NCBI GenBank assembly: GCA_008973525.1
Contig: WACJ01000287.1
Location: 186,001-250,000 of the forward strand
DNA: 64,000 nucleotides
From: Stenopsyche tienmushanensis
Taxonomy: Eukaryota > Arthropoda > Insecta > Trichoptera > Stenopsychidae
Direction: 5' to 3'
Positions 1-12,530 of the stretch are shown here, one piece after another (the stretch's first letter is position 1; each line of letters begins with the position of its first letter). The translations under genes and the position numbers were made by a program. The notes under the pieces were generated by a model. It was not told the origin of the DNA. It did not search any database and was given only the letters and a program-made list of their open reading frames with translations.

Positions 1-2017
1 ATCCCAAAGCGCATTCGAGCACCCTCAACCCTTTCGATGCGCTCGCGTTTGCGCCCGATTGTCCAATAAATAGATGCCCGTAGGATTTGCGTCGAGGGCC
101 AGCAATTACACTATTTCACCCGTTGAATTATACGGGGGTTGTAAATAAAGCCGACTTTTTACAAACACGTCCGTGCGTACAAATTTATGCAAATTCGTCG
201 CATAAAAAACGCAATTTGTGTGCAATGGATTTATAGCGCTCGGACGCATTCGGGCTTTGAAAGCGTGCGTGTTTAAAAAAAGGTTCCGAACGACTTTCCA
301 ACATAAATTGCGACTAAGTAGCGATGCGTTTTTTCACGGCCGGAAATTTATTATGGAAAAAGGTCGAACGTTATTTTGTGTAAATTCATTTTTACGCCCT
401 CGTAAAATGACAATAAAGCTTTATGCACACAGGGTTGATCTCATTTTTTTTGTGCAAATTTCACTATTGGATTTGAAAAATAGTTAACATCCTAACTGTT
501 ATGCATTTGCATTGTATGAATATACAAACTTCTATAATGTGCTTTCATTATAACGAGCATTATTTTGGGGCAAGCTGAAAACTTAACCTGTAAAAATCGA
601 TTTAACCTAGTTGGATTTGAACCAACATTGGGATTAATGCCAATTTGTAATCATGAAAACGCAAATATAGTTAGTGTGTGATTTTCTACATCAGACAATG
701 TGATCAAAACTTTTACGTGTTATTCGAGCAAAATAAAATTTGTAATAAAACTTGTATAACATGGATGAATAATATTCATTTTTATTATAATATATTAATA
801 CTTCAGCAAACAGGCAAATATTGTTAAATTACTGGATGTATAAATTAAAGATGTTTCTAAATAAAAATCTCAACTATGGATCTTTTTGTGTCTTTTGTAC
901 CGTAAGCTTTTACTACTATCATAAAATATCTTTAAAGCATTCACATAGTATAATTAAATTAAATTTTTGCAATTTCCTGGAAAATCGCAACTTCAACGTT
1001 AATCAAGTAGTAGTGTACATATATTTATCATTAAAAAAATCCTCTCATGCATTGCACGTCATTCGCAGAAGATATTTATTATTCAGATAATGATTGACTT
1101 AAAAATTGTATACGTATAACGACGTAGCGAAAATTTAAATTTCGGTTTAATCCTGATGGCATATGAAGAGGTCATAATAATAGTGTATTTAGTTAGCATG
1201 AGGAGCCTTTTGATTACTTTCCAAAAACACATACATTTATTGGAAGTATTCTTTAAACATAATTTCTCGAAATTGTAGCTTTTAACATGTCGAACCATGA
1301 AGAATGTGCACGGATGGATGATTTGTGTTTGGTGTTTTGACTCTTTCATGCATGATCAATAGTTTTCTGCAGATTGACAAATGGTTACGACAATGAACGT
1401 ATTTCTGTTTGAAATAATTTTTATTTGTGTTTCCACAAAGGAACGTGTCTTTTGACTCTATTATTTGGCCAATATTGAGCGTTTTCCGTGACAATATTGA
1501 TGATCCCAAATAATGCGTAGTATGTTTGCACCAGCGCCCAGTCACCATTACCGTGCAAAATTCTTCTGCGATGGCCTTCAAAACGAATATTGAATTCCAT
1601 TGGAATTGGAATTTCATATCTTACAAATCCGTTATGTAATTTGTCATAAATTGGAATGGAAATAGACCAGGAGTGGATGAGGTTAGTGTGTATATGGAGC
1701 CTGCTGCAGATCTGGTGAGTGCACTTTGGGATGATGGCACTCCATCTGCACTGTTACCGGCTGATAATTAATGGTCATGTAAGCGCTGGCTGGCCTACCG
1801 CCGCAGGTCACCCCCTACTGCTCAAAATGGGGCTCGCGAGCTACCTCTGCTAACCACACAATGAGACCCCTCGGGACGCAGCAGAAATGATAATAGTACG
1901 GGAAGAGACTGCTTCCATCCTGCAAAAAATAACGGGTATTTCTTACGCGTTCCATTTTAATGTTTTCAGCTCTCAATTTTATCTAAAAATGATTTCATCC
2001 AGCGAATTTATTTTAAA
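1..2017. other. Intergenic; no recognisable gene
   Basis: AT-rich DNA with short frames only. The longest (minus strand, 1282-1617, 111 residues) has no motif I recognise. 1640-1900 is GC-richer and includes a stretch with codons that read open for a while, but no family is recognisable. Confidence 0.5.
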
Positions 2018-2194
2018 CTAGCTGGTACCCGGCGCGTTGCTGCCACAGAAGAAATAGTTCTAAAAATACCATTTGAAATTTGAAAGAGTTATCTTGTTTA
2101 ATTAGCAATGATATAAATAATGATATTTTTTCCGACAATTAATACATTTATTGATATTGAATGATATATAAAGAAAAAAATATTAAAAGCATAC

Positions 2195-3508
2195 ATTTTG
2201 CTTACTTAATTGTTCTGCTAGTGCTTTAGGGTAGAGAATAGTTTTGGCTTTTCCGTCTTTAACAAATACAAATAAATTTCTCGGCTGTCCAACGTGGATT
2301 TTCTAGATTCTTCCGCACACTTGAAGTGCCTTGTTGATGGTCATTGAGAAGTCATTGCAAGTCCAACGGGGAGCTGCAGTCGTCTCTTATCAAATTGCAC
2401 GTCGGTGGGAATGAGCACATCTTCTCCTTTCGACTTTCCATTAAGAATATATAGTTGTTTCGATGATATTCGGCATCAATTTCTTCATAGTGAGTCTTGT
2501 TCCAATTTGTAAGGTGGCACATCAGGAAGATCTGACGAATTTAAAAACTCGATTGGATAGTTAGTAACTTGGTCTGCATTCATGGCGCTATCAATCGATT
2601 TGTAGGTAACAGAATCGTTTGCAATTTGTTATTGTATTGTGTGGTTGATTGTATTGACGTCGGTGTTTTCTGCTGCCAAAATAGCATGTTCGCAAAGCCA
2701 ATAATGATTTTTATAATTACTAAAAATCTGCGGAAAAACTTTCTGAATGAGTAAATCGATGGATGGCACAACAACGCAAAAGTTCGATGGAAATGAAATA
2801 AACTTGGTAGCATCAACATGCACTTTTCCTTCACCAATGTTCAATAGTCGTTTTAAAAATGTGGCTGCCGACGCATCACGCTACAAATGTACGCGCATAT
2901 TTGTCTTTAATGTCAGTTTTCGCACGTCTCTCCAAAGATGCGATGCTTTGAGGCAAGAATCAGCTGGTGTCGATGAAAGCATCACTGGAAGAGGTTGTCG
3001 AAAGTCGCCACATAATAAAATTAGAGCGCCACCAAACGGTTTTGCATTTGATCGTAAGTCTTTAAGAGTTCGATCAAGCATTGCATTCGTCCCAGATAAT
3101 CCCCTTGCAAATTTTCAAAACTTTAGCTATGTCAGAAACTTTAGGAATGTTACATGTCAGAGCTTCCAATAAATGCATATCTAATGGCAATTTGAATACC
3201 GAATGCGCTGTTCGTCCACCATCTAATAATGTTGCCGCAATACCTAATGAAGCAAGAGCTAAAGCAATTCTATTTTGAGATCGAATGTGAGCCAATAGTA
3301 AAGTGATGAGATACGTTTTTCCAGTACCGCCAGGCGCATCAAGGAAGAACAGATCATTTGTAATTGTATCGTAGGTCAATTTTTGTTCCGCAAGCAAAAT
3401 TTGTTCGTTTGCTTCGACAAATGCATCCAAATCATTAGCATTGTACTGCTGTTCGAGTGCAGAACGAATTCTTGTTGAATGAATTCTTTGATGTTGATGG
3501 TTAAGCAA
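2195..3508 (-). pseudogene. Helitron PIF1-like helicase, decayed
   Basis: Reading the minus strand in pieces gives a SF1/PIF1 DNA helicase of Helitron type. The Walker A motif DAPGGTGKTYLI lies near 3330, followed by a Walker B-like IIWDECNAMLDR across 3074-3090 and GGALILLCGDFRQPLPV near 3000. The later motifs continue in other frames: TNMRVHL (about 2885), AILAAENTDVN (2690), NYPIEFLNSSDLPDVPP (2540) and the degraded C-terminal RLQLPVGLAMT region (about 2370). At least three frame changes and several stops make it non-functional. The helicase would unwind DNA during rolling-circle transposition; the Rep nuclease that would start the reaction is absent. Family assignment rests on motif order and wording and is firm. 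Confidence 0.85.
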
Positions 3509-3522
3509 ATGTCTTCGATTTC

Positions 3523-3555
3523 GATCAGAGCTTGATTGAAAATCAAGCTCTGATC
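3523..3555. repeat. Perfect 15-bp hairpin at the truncated Helitron edge
   Basis: GATCAGAGCTTGATT (3523-3537) is exactly reverse-complemented at 3541-3555, with a 3-base loop. It lies just upstream of the helicase remnant on its coding strand. Helitron 3' ends carry hairpins, but this one is on the 5' side, so it may belong to a neighbouring element end. Confidence 0.7.
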
Positions 3556-3560
3556 AAATC

Positions 3561-4480
3561 AAATCAATCGTCAACATATTGTTATTAAATAAAATAATTA
3601 TTCATTTGATTCTTGTTTTTTATTTTTTAAATTAAATTTAAATTCAAATCTGGTTAGGTTAGGTTTGTTTGTTTTCATTGTGTCGAAATGAAGGCGTTTT
3701 CAATTTACCAATAAATTTGCCCCTCGTTAACAGGATTTAACCTTTATCCATTTTACACTGGGATGCAATCTGTAATCGTAATGAATATCATATTGAAATG
3801 CAGCAATATTCAAATCAACATGTACTTTCGATTCTCGTTGCACGTTGGTCGTCTGATTTTTTATCGGATAGCACTCAAACGTACTTTTTCGGTTGTTACG
3901 TACGTGAATAAGCGATGAATGAAATGAAGCATTTTAAAAGTGCTTGCGATAAATAATTTGGATATAATTGACTCACGCCGATGGATAACCTGCAAATGAC
4001 ATTGACGTTTGACGTATGTGTTGTATGTGACGACGACACGACGCCTCCTACTGCAACTTGTAGGTACTATATACCTATAGCCTTAGCAACGCATAATCTC
4101 AAACACGTCAGAATCAACAACTTTCACACATTAAGTTTTGAATTAAAAATCTACTGTAAGTTAATTGTACTATGCCTATGTCACCCCCTGATCCCTTGGC
4201 AATAAGTGGACCAAGTTTTGTCTCAATCCGATGAACGCGCATATCAACCCATTTCGCCCGAGCATTAGACGGGAAACGCAACTTATTTTTATATATTAGA
4301 TAACAGAAGCCATGATGAAGTATGATCTAAAATGTATATGGCTCATTTTAAATTAATTTATTGTGTATTTAAAACCCCTTCAAATTATATAATCTGAACT
4401 ATATCAAGGATACCTTTTAATCAATATTTATCGAATTTAAAAACTTCAAACACCAAACAGGATTTATAATATTTTAAACA
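3561..4480. other. Intergenic; nothing recognised
   Basis: AT-rich sequence with only short chance frames. No transposon or RNA motif was recognised before the composite repeat begins. Confidence 0.4.
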
Positions 4481-4482
4481 CA

Positions 4483-5264
4483 CACTTGGGTTTGTTTTAT
4501 GCGATTTTGAAGTTATGCGGTTTTCAAAAATAATGGAACCCATCCCTCATTTTTCAATAGAGGACAAAGTTTTTTTTTATGCAAATGCTCACAAAAAAGT
4601 CTCAAATTAACACTAGTGCAAGTTACAACCGTCAAAGTTTAACTATTTGAGTAATGAGGTAATTTAAAATCACGATAAACTTAGATACTATATTTTATGT
4701 CCGCCACTTAATTAAATCAACTTATCTATCAAGACCGTCGCAGCGTGTATGCAGCTTGTATATAAATAAATAAATACTGTCGATAGCACACAATATTTGG
4801 TAAATTATTTATACACTTCATTTATCATTATTAGTCGATAAATTTGGGTCAAGATACTCTCTCCGTCTCTGTCAGTCTCTGTGTTCAACGTATAAAAATG
4901 AATCACTGGAATTCGAACACAACAGTGTGTCTTACCTCTTTAATGGGTCAACCAGGGATTACATTATAAAAAAGACTATTTCAACATAGAAGGATGACGA
5001 ATAAATGTATGCTGCCTGATAAAGATAATTTGTACGATTATTGAGTAAAATAGACTTTAATAAAGCAATTCTAAGATAAAAATGTAATGTTATTATTTAA
5101 TAAATTTTTTAATGCGATTTTTGGTACATTCTATCGCAATGATTTGAAGTTATGCGGTTTTTAAAAATAATGGAATCTATGCCTCAGTTTTCTATGTAGT
5201 TCAAATCTTTTTTTATGCGAATCCCCGTGGAACGTATCTATCGCATAGAAACAGCCCCAAGTGT
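4483..5264 (+). repeat. Composite repeat family, copy A
   Basis: About 780 bp. Both ends carry the same ~100-bp module in direct orientation, built on TGAAGTTATGCGGTTTT followed by AAAAATAATGGAA and a T-rich tract with TATGCGAAT. The outer edges also form a short inverted pair (CACTTGGG...TATGCGAT against its complement near 5245-5264). Inside are TTTAACTATTTGAG (~4636), a CTCTCCGTCTCTGTC tract (~4860), a TATA-like/AATAAA-rich 3' part and AATAAAGCAATTCTAAGATA-like sequence shared with copy B. No coding potential, so non-autonomous. Similarity to the copy at 19.86-20.71 kb is direct; class is uncertain (TRIM-like, or a piggyBac-like unit inserted between two satellite-like modules). Confidence 0.75.
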
Positions 5265-5645
5265 TCTGTATATCAGGTTATCCCGAAAGAAATCTATTAA
5301 TTTTCTTCCAACTTAAAACATTATTTTTTCAATTTTTTTTTCAAAAATATAAAAATGCCGAATGTTCTTTTTAATGTGCAATTTATTATTAAATTTAGAC
5401 CATTTCAATAAGATAATTTGCTAAAGATCAACATAAATCTTAGATAGATTTTAATTATTATTTCTAATCCAGTTATATCCAACTTTGAAGTGATTTTGGA
5501 CGACTGTGTTAACCACCTTAGTATTTAAATTTTCAGATTCAGAAAATAAGGATAAACTTGATACAAAACAATCAATTGGAAATATGAATACTTTTGATCT
5601 CGCAAATTTGTTTGGTATATAGATTGATTTTCTTCCCACAAACTA
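5265..5645. other. Short gap; possible stray mariner end
   Basis: TATCAGGTTATCCCGAAAG at 5272-5290 resembles a mariner terminal repeat next to TA, but no partner end or transposase motif was found. A 62-residue minus frame at 5451-5639 has no recognised family. Confidence 0.3.
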
Positions 5646-6198
5646 TCAGGTTGAGTCATAAATAATTGCCGATTTTTTTTTTCAAACAATTATTTGGCTT
5701 TAACTAAATAACAAAGCTGTTATATATTCCCCATTATTAGTAATAATTTTCTCCCATTTTACTGGTAACTTATCAATATTCTCTTCATAAAATTTAGCAG
5801 GTAAAGAAGAAAATAAATTTCGATAGCGTGATTCACTTCCTCGTCATTTTTGATTTTTTCCCATTTAAGAAATTCTGCAAAGATCAGAATAGGTGTTCAC
5901 ACACTGCTCGTTCACCATATATATCGCATATTTTTATTAACTGTAACTGTACTACGGATGCCTTATTTAAACTCCCAAAGCATTATATGACAAAAATGAT
6001 CTTTTTGATTTTCCATTTTACGGATAAAAAAATAATATAACATAAGACGTGACACTCCTTGATGTTGTTGAAAGACTGATAGGACTCATACCTATCTAAT
6101 GATATTCTATACTAACCAATACAGATGATTCATCAAGTATAAAACCGAATAATTATAACGGGTTCTTTTTGCCGGGAACTATTTATGACTTAACCTAA
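5646..6198 (-). mobile_element. Short mariner copy with both terminal repeats
   Basis: 553 bp flanked by TA at 5644-5645 and 6199-6200. The left end TCAGGTTGAGTCATAAATAA matches the reverse complement of the right end TTAGGTTAAGTCATAAATAG with few changes. Reading the minus strand near 5700-5830 gives the C-terminal tail of a mariner transposase (SSLPAKFYEENIDKLPV then WEKIITNNGEYI), so the element is an internally deleted autonomous copy. It cannot make transposase itself. Confidence 0.8.
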
Positions 6199-6200
6199 TA

Positions 6201-9200
6201 CATTTGAACTCGAATTCTTATATTATGAGTCCAGGATTCAATTAACTATGCAAACATTTGGTGAGTTTATATATAAAAATAAACTGTTAAATGTTATATA
6301 ACTTGAGTTATAAATGCAATTAATTCTTCATTGTACTCGAAATAGATTAATGTACAAGGATAAATGAATTTGTTGAATGTACCGATTAATTGTGAATTTT
6401 ACGCTCGTTGAAGAAATACAATATTTTAATACATATTTTCTTGCTGAAGTAATTAAGAGTTTAAGCATAGTTTGTTTGTCTTGCTATTGTTTCCTCGTCG
6501 GAGAGCAAAGATGGGGGAGTTCGGAAAATCTCCATTTGTTGTTGCTGTAGTTTTGAGAGTTATTGTTTGCATTTAACGAGTACGATTCAGTTATTAAATG
6601 CGAATGTAAACAATAGTCGGTTCGTAATTAATTTTTCGATAGAAGTTCCATTGTTGTAGCCGTTCGCCCATAAAAACGGTTCAGGTTGTTACAGGGTAAC
6701 TAACAAACTCTGGCTAAATTAACCGTGTCTGTTAACCGCCTCGGCTATAAACAACTTTTACAATTGCGATTGGAAGTGGAACAGTCAATAACATCCATAT
6801 ATGTAGGATCGAATTTAAAATGTAAGGGCGGACAACATTTATCAGGGTTTTTTTGTGAAATTCTGGTTTAACGCAGATGGGAAATTGGTGCTGTAATTTA
6901 TTCCCCGGTCCAATATTGGCATTCGGAAAAATAAACATAACAATTTAGATCAATCATGCATAATATATCTTTGATTTATTATGCTTTATTCAAATATGGA
7001 AGCATCAGTAGTTAGTTATATTCATATGAATTTCGATTGTGTTCTATACAAGGAAGGCTGGCAAATTGATTATGAATATATTGATAAATTATTATAAATC
7101 TTGTATTCATTTAATGCTTACAATCAAATTCACAGATAAATAATTGAATCAAACGAATAAGCCCTTAAATTTAATATACCAAACTGTCAGTGAACATCTT
7201 GGAAGCGCTCTTACTGAAAATTCGCATGCCAAAACTAATTTGTAGCCATTGCCAAAAATCGTAAAATACATTTATGGCAGAAGGCCAGTCTCAATAGAAA
7301 GTTTCTTATATTGCTATTTTTATTGTACTTGAGGACATTTTTAATATCATTACATATGTAGACAACTATCCATTTGCTAGATTTTTATATGAGATTTATT
7401 GAAAACATTTAAGATGACATCTGTCCCATATAACATCTGTTGAGTCCCAAGCGGAAGTCAACCTCTTTAGGGTAGCATAAAAACTTATTCCCTATGTCTG
7501 TAAATATTTCACCCCGGCTACCGTTACGCCCATTGTAATAAACTTGATGCGAAATCCGATCATCAATTTGGTTGATTGAATATCATGTACCGTTTTTCAT
7601 TAACAATATTATCTGATGGCGCACAGGGCGGTGGACTACCCACATGGAAGCACCCTTCGAGTTAATTATATTTCGCCAATGGAGACCACATGGCCCTTTT
7701 GAATCAACAGACACCCCATAGTCCCTCGACTACAAAGGTAGAATCAAAAGTTCATGGAGTGAATCAAAAATACCTGTTTTTGGGGGCCTAGGTGGAAAAA
7801 AATCCATTAATTATCCCTTGACGGATGTGGACACTTTCAAGAACGGCGGTGCTCAAATTTGTATTTTTGCGAATAGATAAATAATATTTATATTGATTTC
7901 ATACAAATTTAATATTTTAATAAATGCTAATGACATAAAGTGGCACTTTATCATGGCATAATTGACGGATTGATTTGTAAATAATCTTGTATATTATAAT
8001 ATAAATTCAGTAGGCGGCATTGATGGCAATTCAACACATTTTCTGGTTGAAGATACACTTAAGAATGAATATATTTAAAACATCTGGTAGCATTGTCATC
8101 AAACATGACTAAAATGATTATAAAGTGATTTTGATCGAGTACTAGTATATAGATTTTTATTATAAAAGTTCGGCTTTAAATCCAGAATAGAAAGAACTCT
8201 AGCGTATACAAAAATTTGAAAGATTGGAAGAATTAATATTTTCGATCGATCGTTTTGATCCAGATTTTATCTGATTTCTTAGTTCCTAAAATTTAAATAG
8301 TGATATGTTTAATAGAGCTGGGCTAAATCGTTTATTAAAAATTGATTTGCATTAAATAATTTAATTAATATTTAAATATATTGATAATTTCACCCTTTAC
8401 ACGGAGCTTAAAATCTTGATTTAAATAGCCTATTTTAATTTAATTGGATTAATAGAATTAATGCAAAAAAAATCCTATGAAGATCATTTATATATAATGA
8501 CGAATAAAGAACACAAAGAAGAAGAAATACGTACGAAAAATAAATTTTAAATATGAATGGACGAAAGTTTGGGATCCTACGCTCATTCATTAATCTAAGG
8601 AAACCGGATTTTTCAACGTTGGTTGTTTAAGTCTGAAAAAATTAATTCACCCTCAGAATTGTATAGCTTTTGTGACATTGTGATACTCTCCTTGTGATAT
8701 TTATTTATTATAAAGAGCTCCCCGTGATAAATCTTCAACTCTTCAAAAGATGGATGCGTTACTAATTGAACACTTTTTTATCCACCTTTTCCCATTCTGG
8801 AGCAGAATTTTTAATGGATTCCGAGGGCAATACATTCATCTCTTATTCGCTTTGTAAATTCAAATGAAAATTGAATTTTAAAGCGTTCCATTATACTAGT
8901 ATCCCCTTTCTGGTAGACATTTGCATATTTTTTCAACGTGTTCTAATGTCGAATTTGTAACTTTTTTTTTAAATATAAAACAAGTCCAACCGTTCTATTA
9001 TATATTGAATAAATAATACTGAAGAATTAGACGGACTTAAATGCGGCTCCTTTATAACGTTTAAAAGGCTCTAATGGCTTATTGTTATATTTAATAGATC
9101 CACTCGGCGTCTCTGGGATTTACTCATTTTAATAATTTCAAATTAGCAATTTGGTTTTTTTAAAGAACATAAATTCAATTCTAATGTTGTCTTATGAAAA

Positions 9201-12174
9201 GATACAATCATCATTATGTAAAATATTCTTCTATTTATCAAATTTTGGAGTACAATACAAAGTTGTGGTCAAATACGTACTCGAAATGGAATCATTAATT
9301 TTTGTTAACACCAAAGCGACAAGAATGTATACGCTTGTTAGCTATGTTATTTTAAGAAAACTTAAGCATGTGATAGTTGGTATGTTAGCAAGACGCATTA
9401 AAATGATGTATAGTTAAGTGTTATTTTAATGAATGAGACTTAGGTATTCTTCAAGTGACGCATTCCACGTGTTAACTCTTTTCTATTTGAAAAAAAAAGT
9501 GAAAATGGATAATGGTGCTGGTGTCAAATAAAAATGCATTTAATAATAATTTGTACGTCGTTGATAATAAAGGTATCTGACTTTTGTAAAGAGAAAATTA
9601 CATAATCAACATTTGGATTTTGTTGAAGGAATTTAACATCATTTTTATTCATTGGAATTTATAATACAAATCATAGTAAGATACTACAAATTATTAATGC
9701 TAAATGCTATATATTTGCTGAAAATTAATATTTTCAAATATTATTACAGTTGCATTTCAAATTATGGAATCATTGCAATAATTCCATAATTTGAAATGCA
9801 ATGATGATGATGAAAAATCTTTATGTATTAAAAAATATATATTAATTCAATTGTCAATCATTACAATGAATATATTTTTATTGTATTTAAAATTGAATTA
9901 TTGAAGTTTTCCTTATGCTGTTTCAAAGTAATATTCCATTACAAAGTATATTTGTTCGAATCGTTTGTATTATCTTAACATGATGGAAGATTATCGTTTT
10001 AAATATAATGTTTACGTGGCAATATCTCCGAAGTGGTCCATCGAAGATAAGCAACATGTCCACGTCTCAACTGCTCACATTAAAAATAATAAGATCAGGT
10101 GTTTGTTACAAGAACAAATTAAGACACCGCAAGCTCGAATGGTCACAGATTCCACCGATGGTATTTGTATTAATTCCTTGATCCTCGTAAGCCTCCAGAT
10201 GTAAGCTTCTTCACTCTTTGTACATTAGCTGACACATCATGTAATCGAACCGGCGATCCATGACAACACGATTAAGCGAGCACTGACCGGCTTATGACGA
10301 TTGTATCGTCTAACAATCTTATCTGTGCCTGTAGCCAGGACAATATTGCCTCTAGTAAATATTGTGATACATAAAATTAAATTATAAAATTCCAACTTAT
10401 CTACAAATGCATATTGTATCGATTTAATCGCAACTCTCATTACATTGTATATTTATAATAATCTAAAATAATACCTTTATGTGGTCTCGTTATTTATAAG
10501 TTTGACTCGCAAGTTGAATATTTTGAGTTCAAATTTACAATTTGTGTTGTTATCAATGACATTATTTAAAAGCTTATAACTAAGAAAATATTGTAAAGTG
10601 GGTGGCAATGATCTCGTAGAATGGACTGCTAAATCTCATTTTAAGTGTAATTTCAATACTATTTATAAAAAAATCATGATGATTCCAATTTTTAATAATT
10701 AAAATTATTAAATATATTATTATTAAATAATATGAATAAATAAAATACACACGTCTTAAAAATATGGATGTTACACACTTTGTTCGATAAAAGACTTCAC
10801 CGCACGGACAAGCATCAAACCCGAATTGAGCACTCAACATTTCTTCTTTCATTAAATTTAATTACACAATCACTTATGGAGAACCTTGAATGACATGTTT
10901 CAAAATCTACGTACGATCATATATATCATTTAAATTGCATTTTTCTTTGATATTACTTTCGAAAAAATAAACCCTTAAGAATCTTATAAGTAACATGTAA
11001 ATCCTTATCATACCAACTATATTTAAAAATAACGAATACTTTATCATTTGGATTTATTATTTGGGATCTGCCAGACCAAGTGTTTCCGATAAATATTACA
11101 AATATAAATCTGTTAATAAGCAGCAGTAAATATTTTGCTCTTAATTATTCAATCGGCTTTTGTAAACATGCTGAAATAATAGAAATTGATCGAAATGTTT
11201 ATATTGAATATAAATATTGATCATTGCAATAATGAATTGTAATATGACTTAAGGCTATACAAGGTCCAAAATAAATGCATAAATTTAAGCATAGATTTTA
11301 AGGAATTTCAATACGAATACAAATTATTTTTAATAGCAGTGAGCGGACTGTAGATTTAATTAGATGAGACATTACAAGTCTAATGATCTTTTAATACACA
11401 GATCATTTAAATTCAACATAACAGCATCTTTCGAAGCGGAAAATAAGTAATGTTTCTTGAAGACGTAAATATTTTTAGGCACAGTATCAAGCCGCAATAG
11501 CGTATTTACTATTTGTAAGTTGTGGAATGTGGATATGTACATAATATTGACAATCTTTCACATTCCAATCTTGGTCGTAATGCTGATTCAATAAAGCAGT
11601 TCTGTTGTAAGGCTTCTTTGAATTTCGTTAAAATTCAAATGATATGCGATAAGTTCTTGTAATAATGAGATGCGGGAAGGTGTCCCTACTGAATCTCATA
11701 TCCATGCATAAGAATCGCCAATTACAACTATTATGCATTCAAATTCTTCCAAGTATCTTTATTTATTTAAGGGGATTCAAATTTGGCTGTGCAGTTGCGC
11801 GTACATAATATATTCAGGCTCGGTGCAGTACTACGCAGATGGCTGTCCCGATTACGCAAGTAGCAGCAAATGTGATTGGTGACAGTCTCCTCATGCTGTC
11901 GAGGATAATGGAGACGTTTGGTGGCGACTATCGTCCAGTTGTTAAACTGACAGCCAATATATCAGAACGGTCAAGTTCGAGTCGCGCTCCGCAGAACAAA
12001 CATTATTATTCGTCCTGTCGACGGCCGATCCTGGAAATGTAAATTCCAACGCAGAGCGATTTTGTGGTCGGACAACCGGTCATTTTGTACGCTACTGTTT
12101 TGGAAATTGAGTTATTTTTAGACCCATTAGCATTTTTAACCTGATAACTCAATAAAACACTTCACTCAATAAGT
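6201..12174. other. 6-kb AT-rich intergenic stretch
   Basis: No gene, RNA or element with recognisable motifs apart from the hairpin at 9751-9800. Open frames are all under 95 residues and look random. 7430-7790 is GC-richer without coding signal. 11790-12060 is GC-richer and holds a 67-residue plus frame (11839-12042) of unknown nature. Confidence 0.45.
9751..9800. repeat. Perfect 20-bp inverted repeat (hairpin)
   Basis: TGCATTTCAAATTATGGAAT at 9751-9770 is exactly reverse-complemented at 9781-9800 around a 10-base loop; one more A-T pair extends the stem outward. It is too short for a typical microRNA precursor and may be the fold-back end of a small element. The structure is seen; its function is unknown. 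Confidence 0.85.
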
Positions 12175-12177
12175 TTG

Positions 12178-12530
12178 TAGGATGACCATAAAAAAGTCCA
12201 CAAAATAGTTTTGGTCGACCGTAAATTGAAGTTGCGTGAGATAGCTGACCGTTTAAAGATATCCAAAAGCATTATATTCACCATTTTGCATTAAATTTGT
12301 CCATGCGAGAGATATGTTCGAAGTGAGGGTCGCGTTTGACAATTCAGAGCGCTGTTTGAAGCAGTTTCATAGGGCCTCCATATTTTGGAAAGCGCACTGT
12401 ATTTTATTCAAAAAGGAAGAATTATCAATAGTTAATATAATATGGTGTTATTAGTGCATTTAACGGGAAAAAATGCGAAAAAAAATTTCCAAATGAAGGA
12501 GAAAAAATTGTAAAGCGAAAAAAATCCTAC
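12178..12530 (+). pseudogene. Mariner transposase fragment, internally deleted
   Basis: The plus strand reads DDHKKVHKIVLVDRKLKL and then REIADRLKISKSIIFTILH, the second helix-turn-helix of a mariner transposase, followed by a degraded SERCLKQF segment. About 60 bp later comes FWKAHCILF and, after a frame change, QKGRIINS and NAKKNFQMKEKK, which belong to the middle of the catalytic domain. The region with the first catalytic aspartate is missing and stops interrupt the frame. Terminal repeats were not located. The enzyme would cut and paste its own element at TA sites; this copy is dead. Confidence 0.75.

Larger units (their letters stand above)
2018..3560 (-). mobile_element. Helitron remnant (helicase end)
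   Basis: A rolling-circle transposon fragment lying on the minus strand. It retains the C-terminal helicase part of RepHel but no Rep nuclease. A Helitron-type 3' terminus is plausible at 2018: the minus strand reads ...GGTACCAGCTAG and is followed by T, matching the CTRR end with insertion before T. The 5' side stops near a perfect 15-bp hairpin at 3523-3555, so the element is 5'-truncated or bounded by another insertion. Confidence 0.8.

Noticed and set aside
2747..3172. 141-residue plus frame at 2.7-3.2 kb
   Set aside because: Antisense to the Helitron helicase, which has clear motifs on the minus strand.
5828..6040. 70-residue plus frame at 5.8 kb
   Set aside because: Lies inside the short mariner derivative, opposite to its transposase strand.
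7430..7790. Possible exon in the GC-richer patch
   Set aside because: No sustained open frame with splice sites and no recognisable protein.
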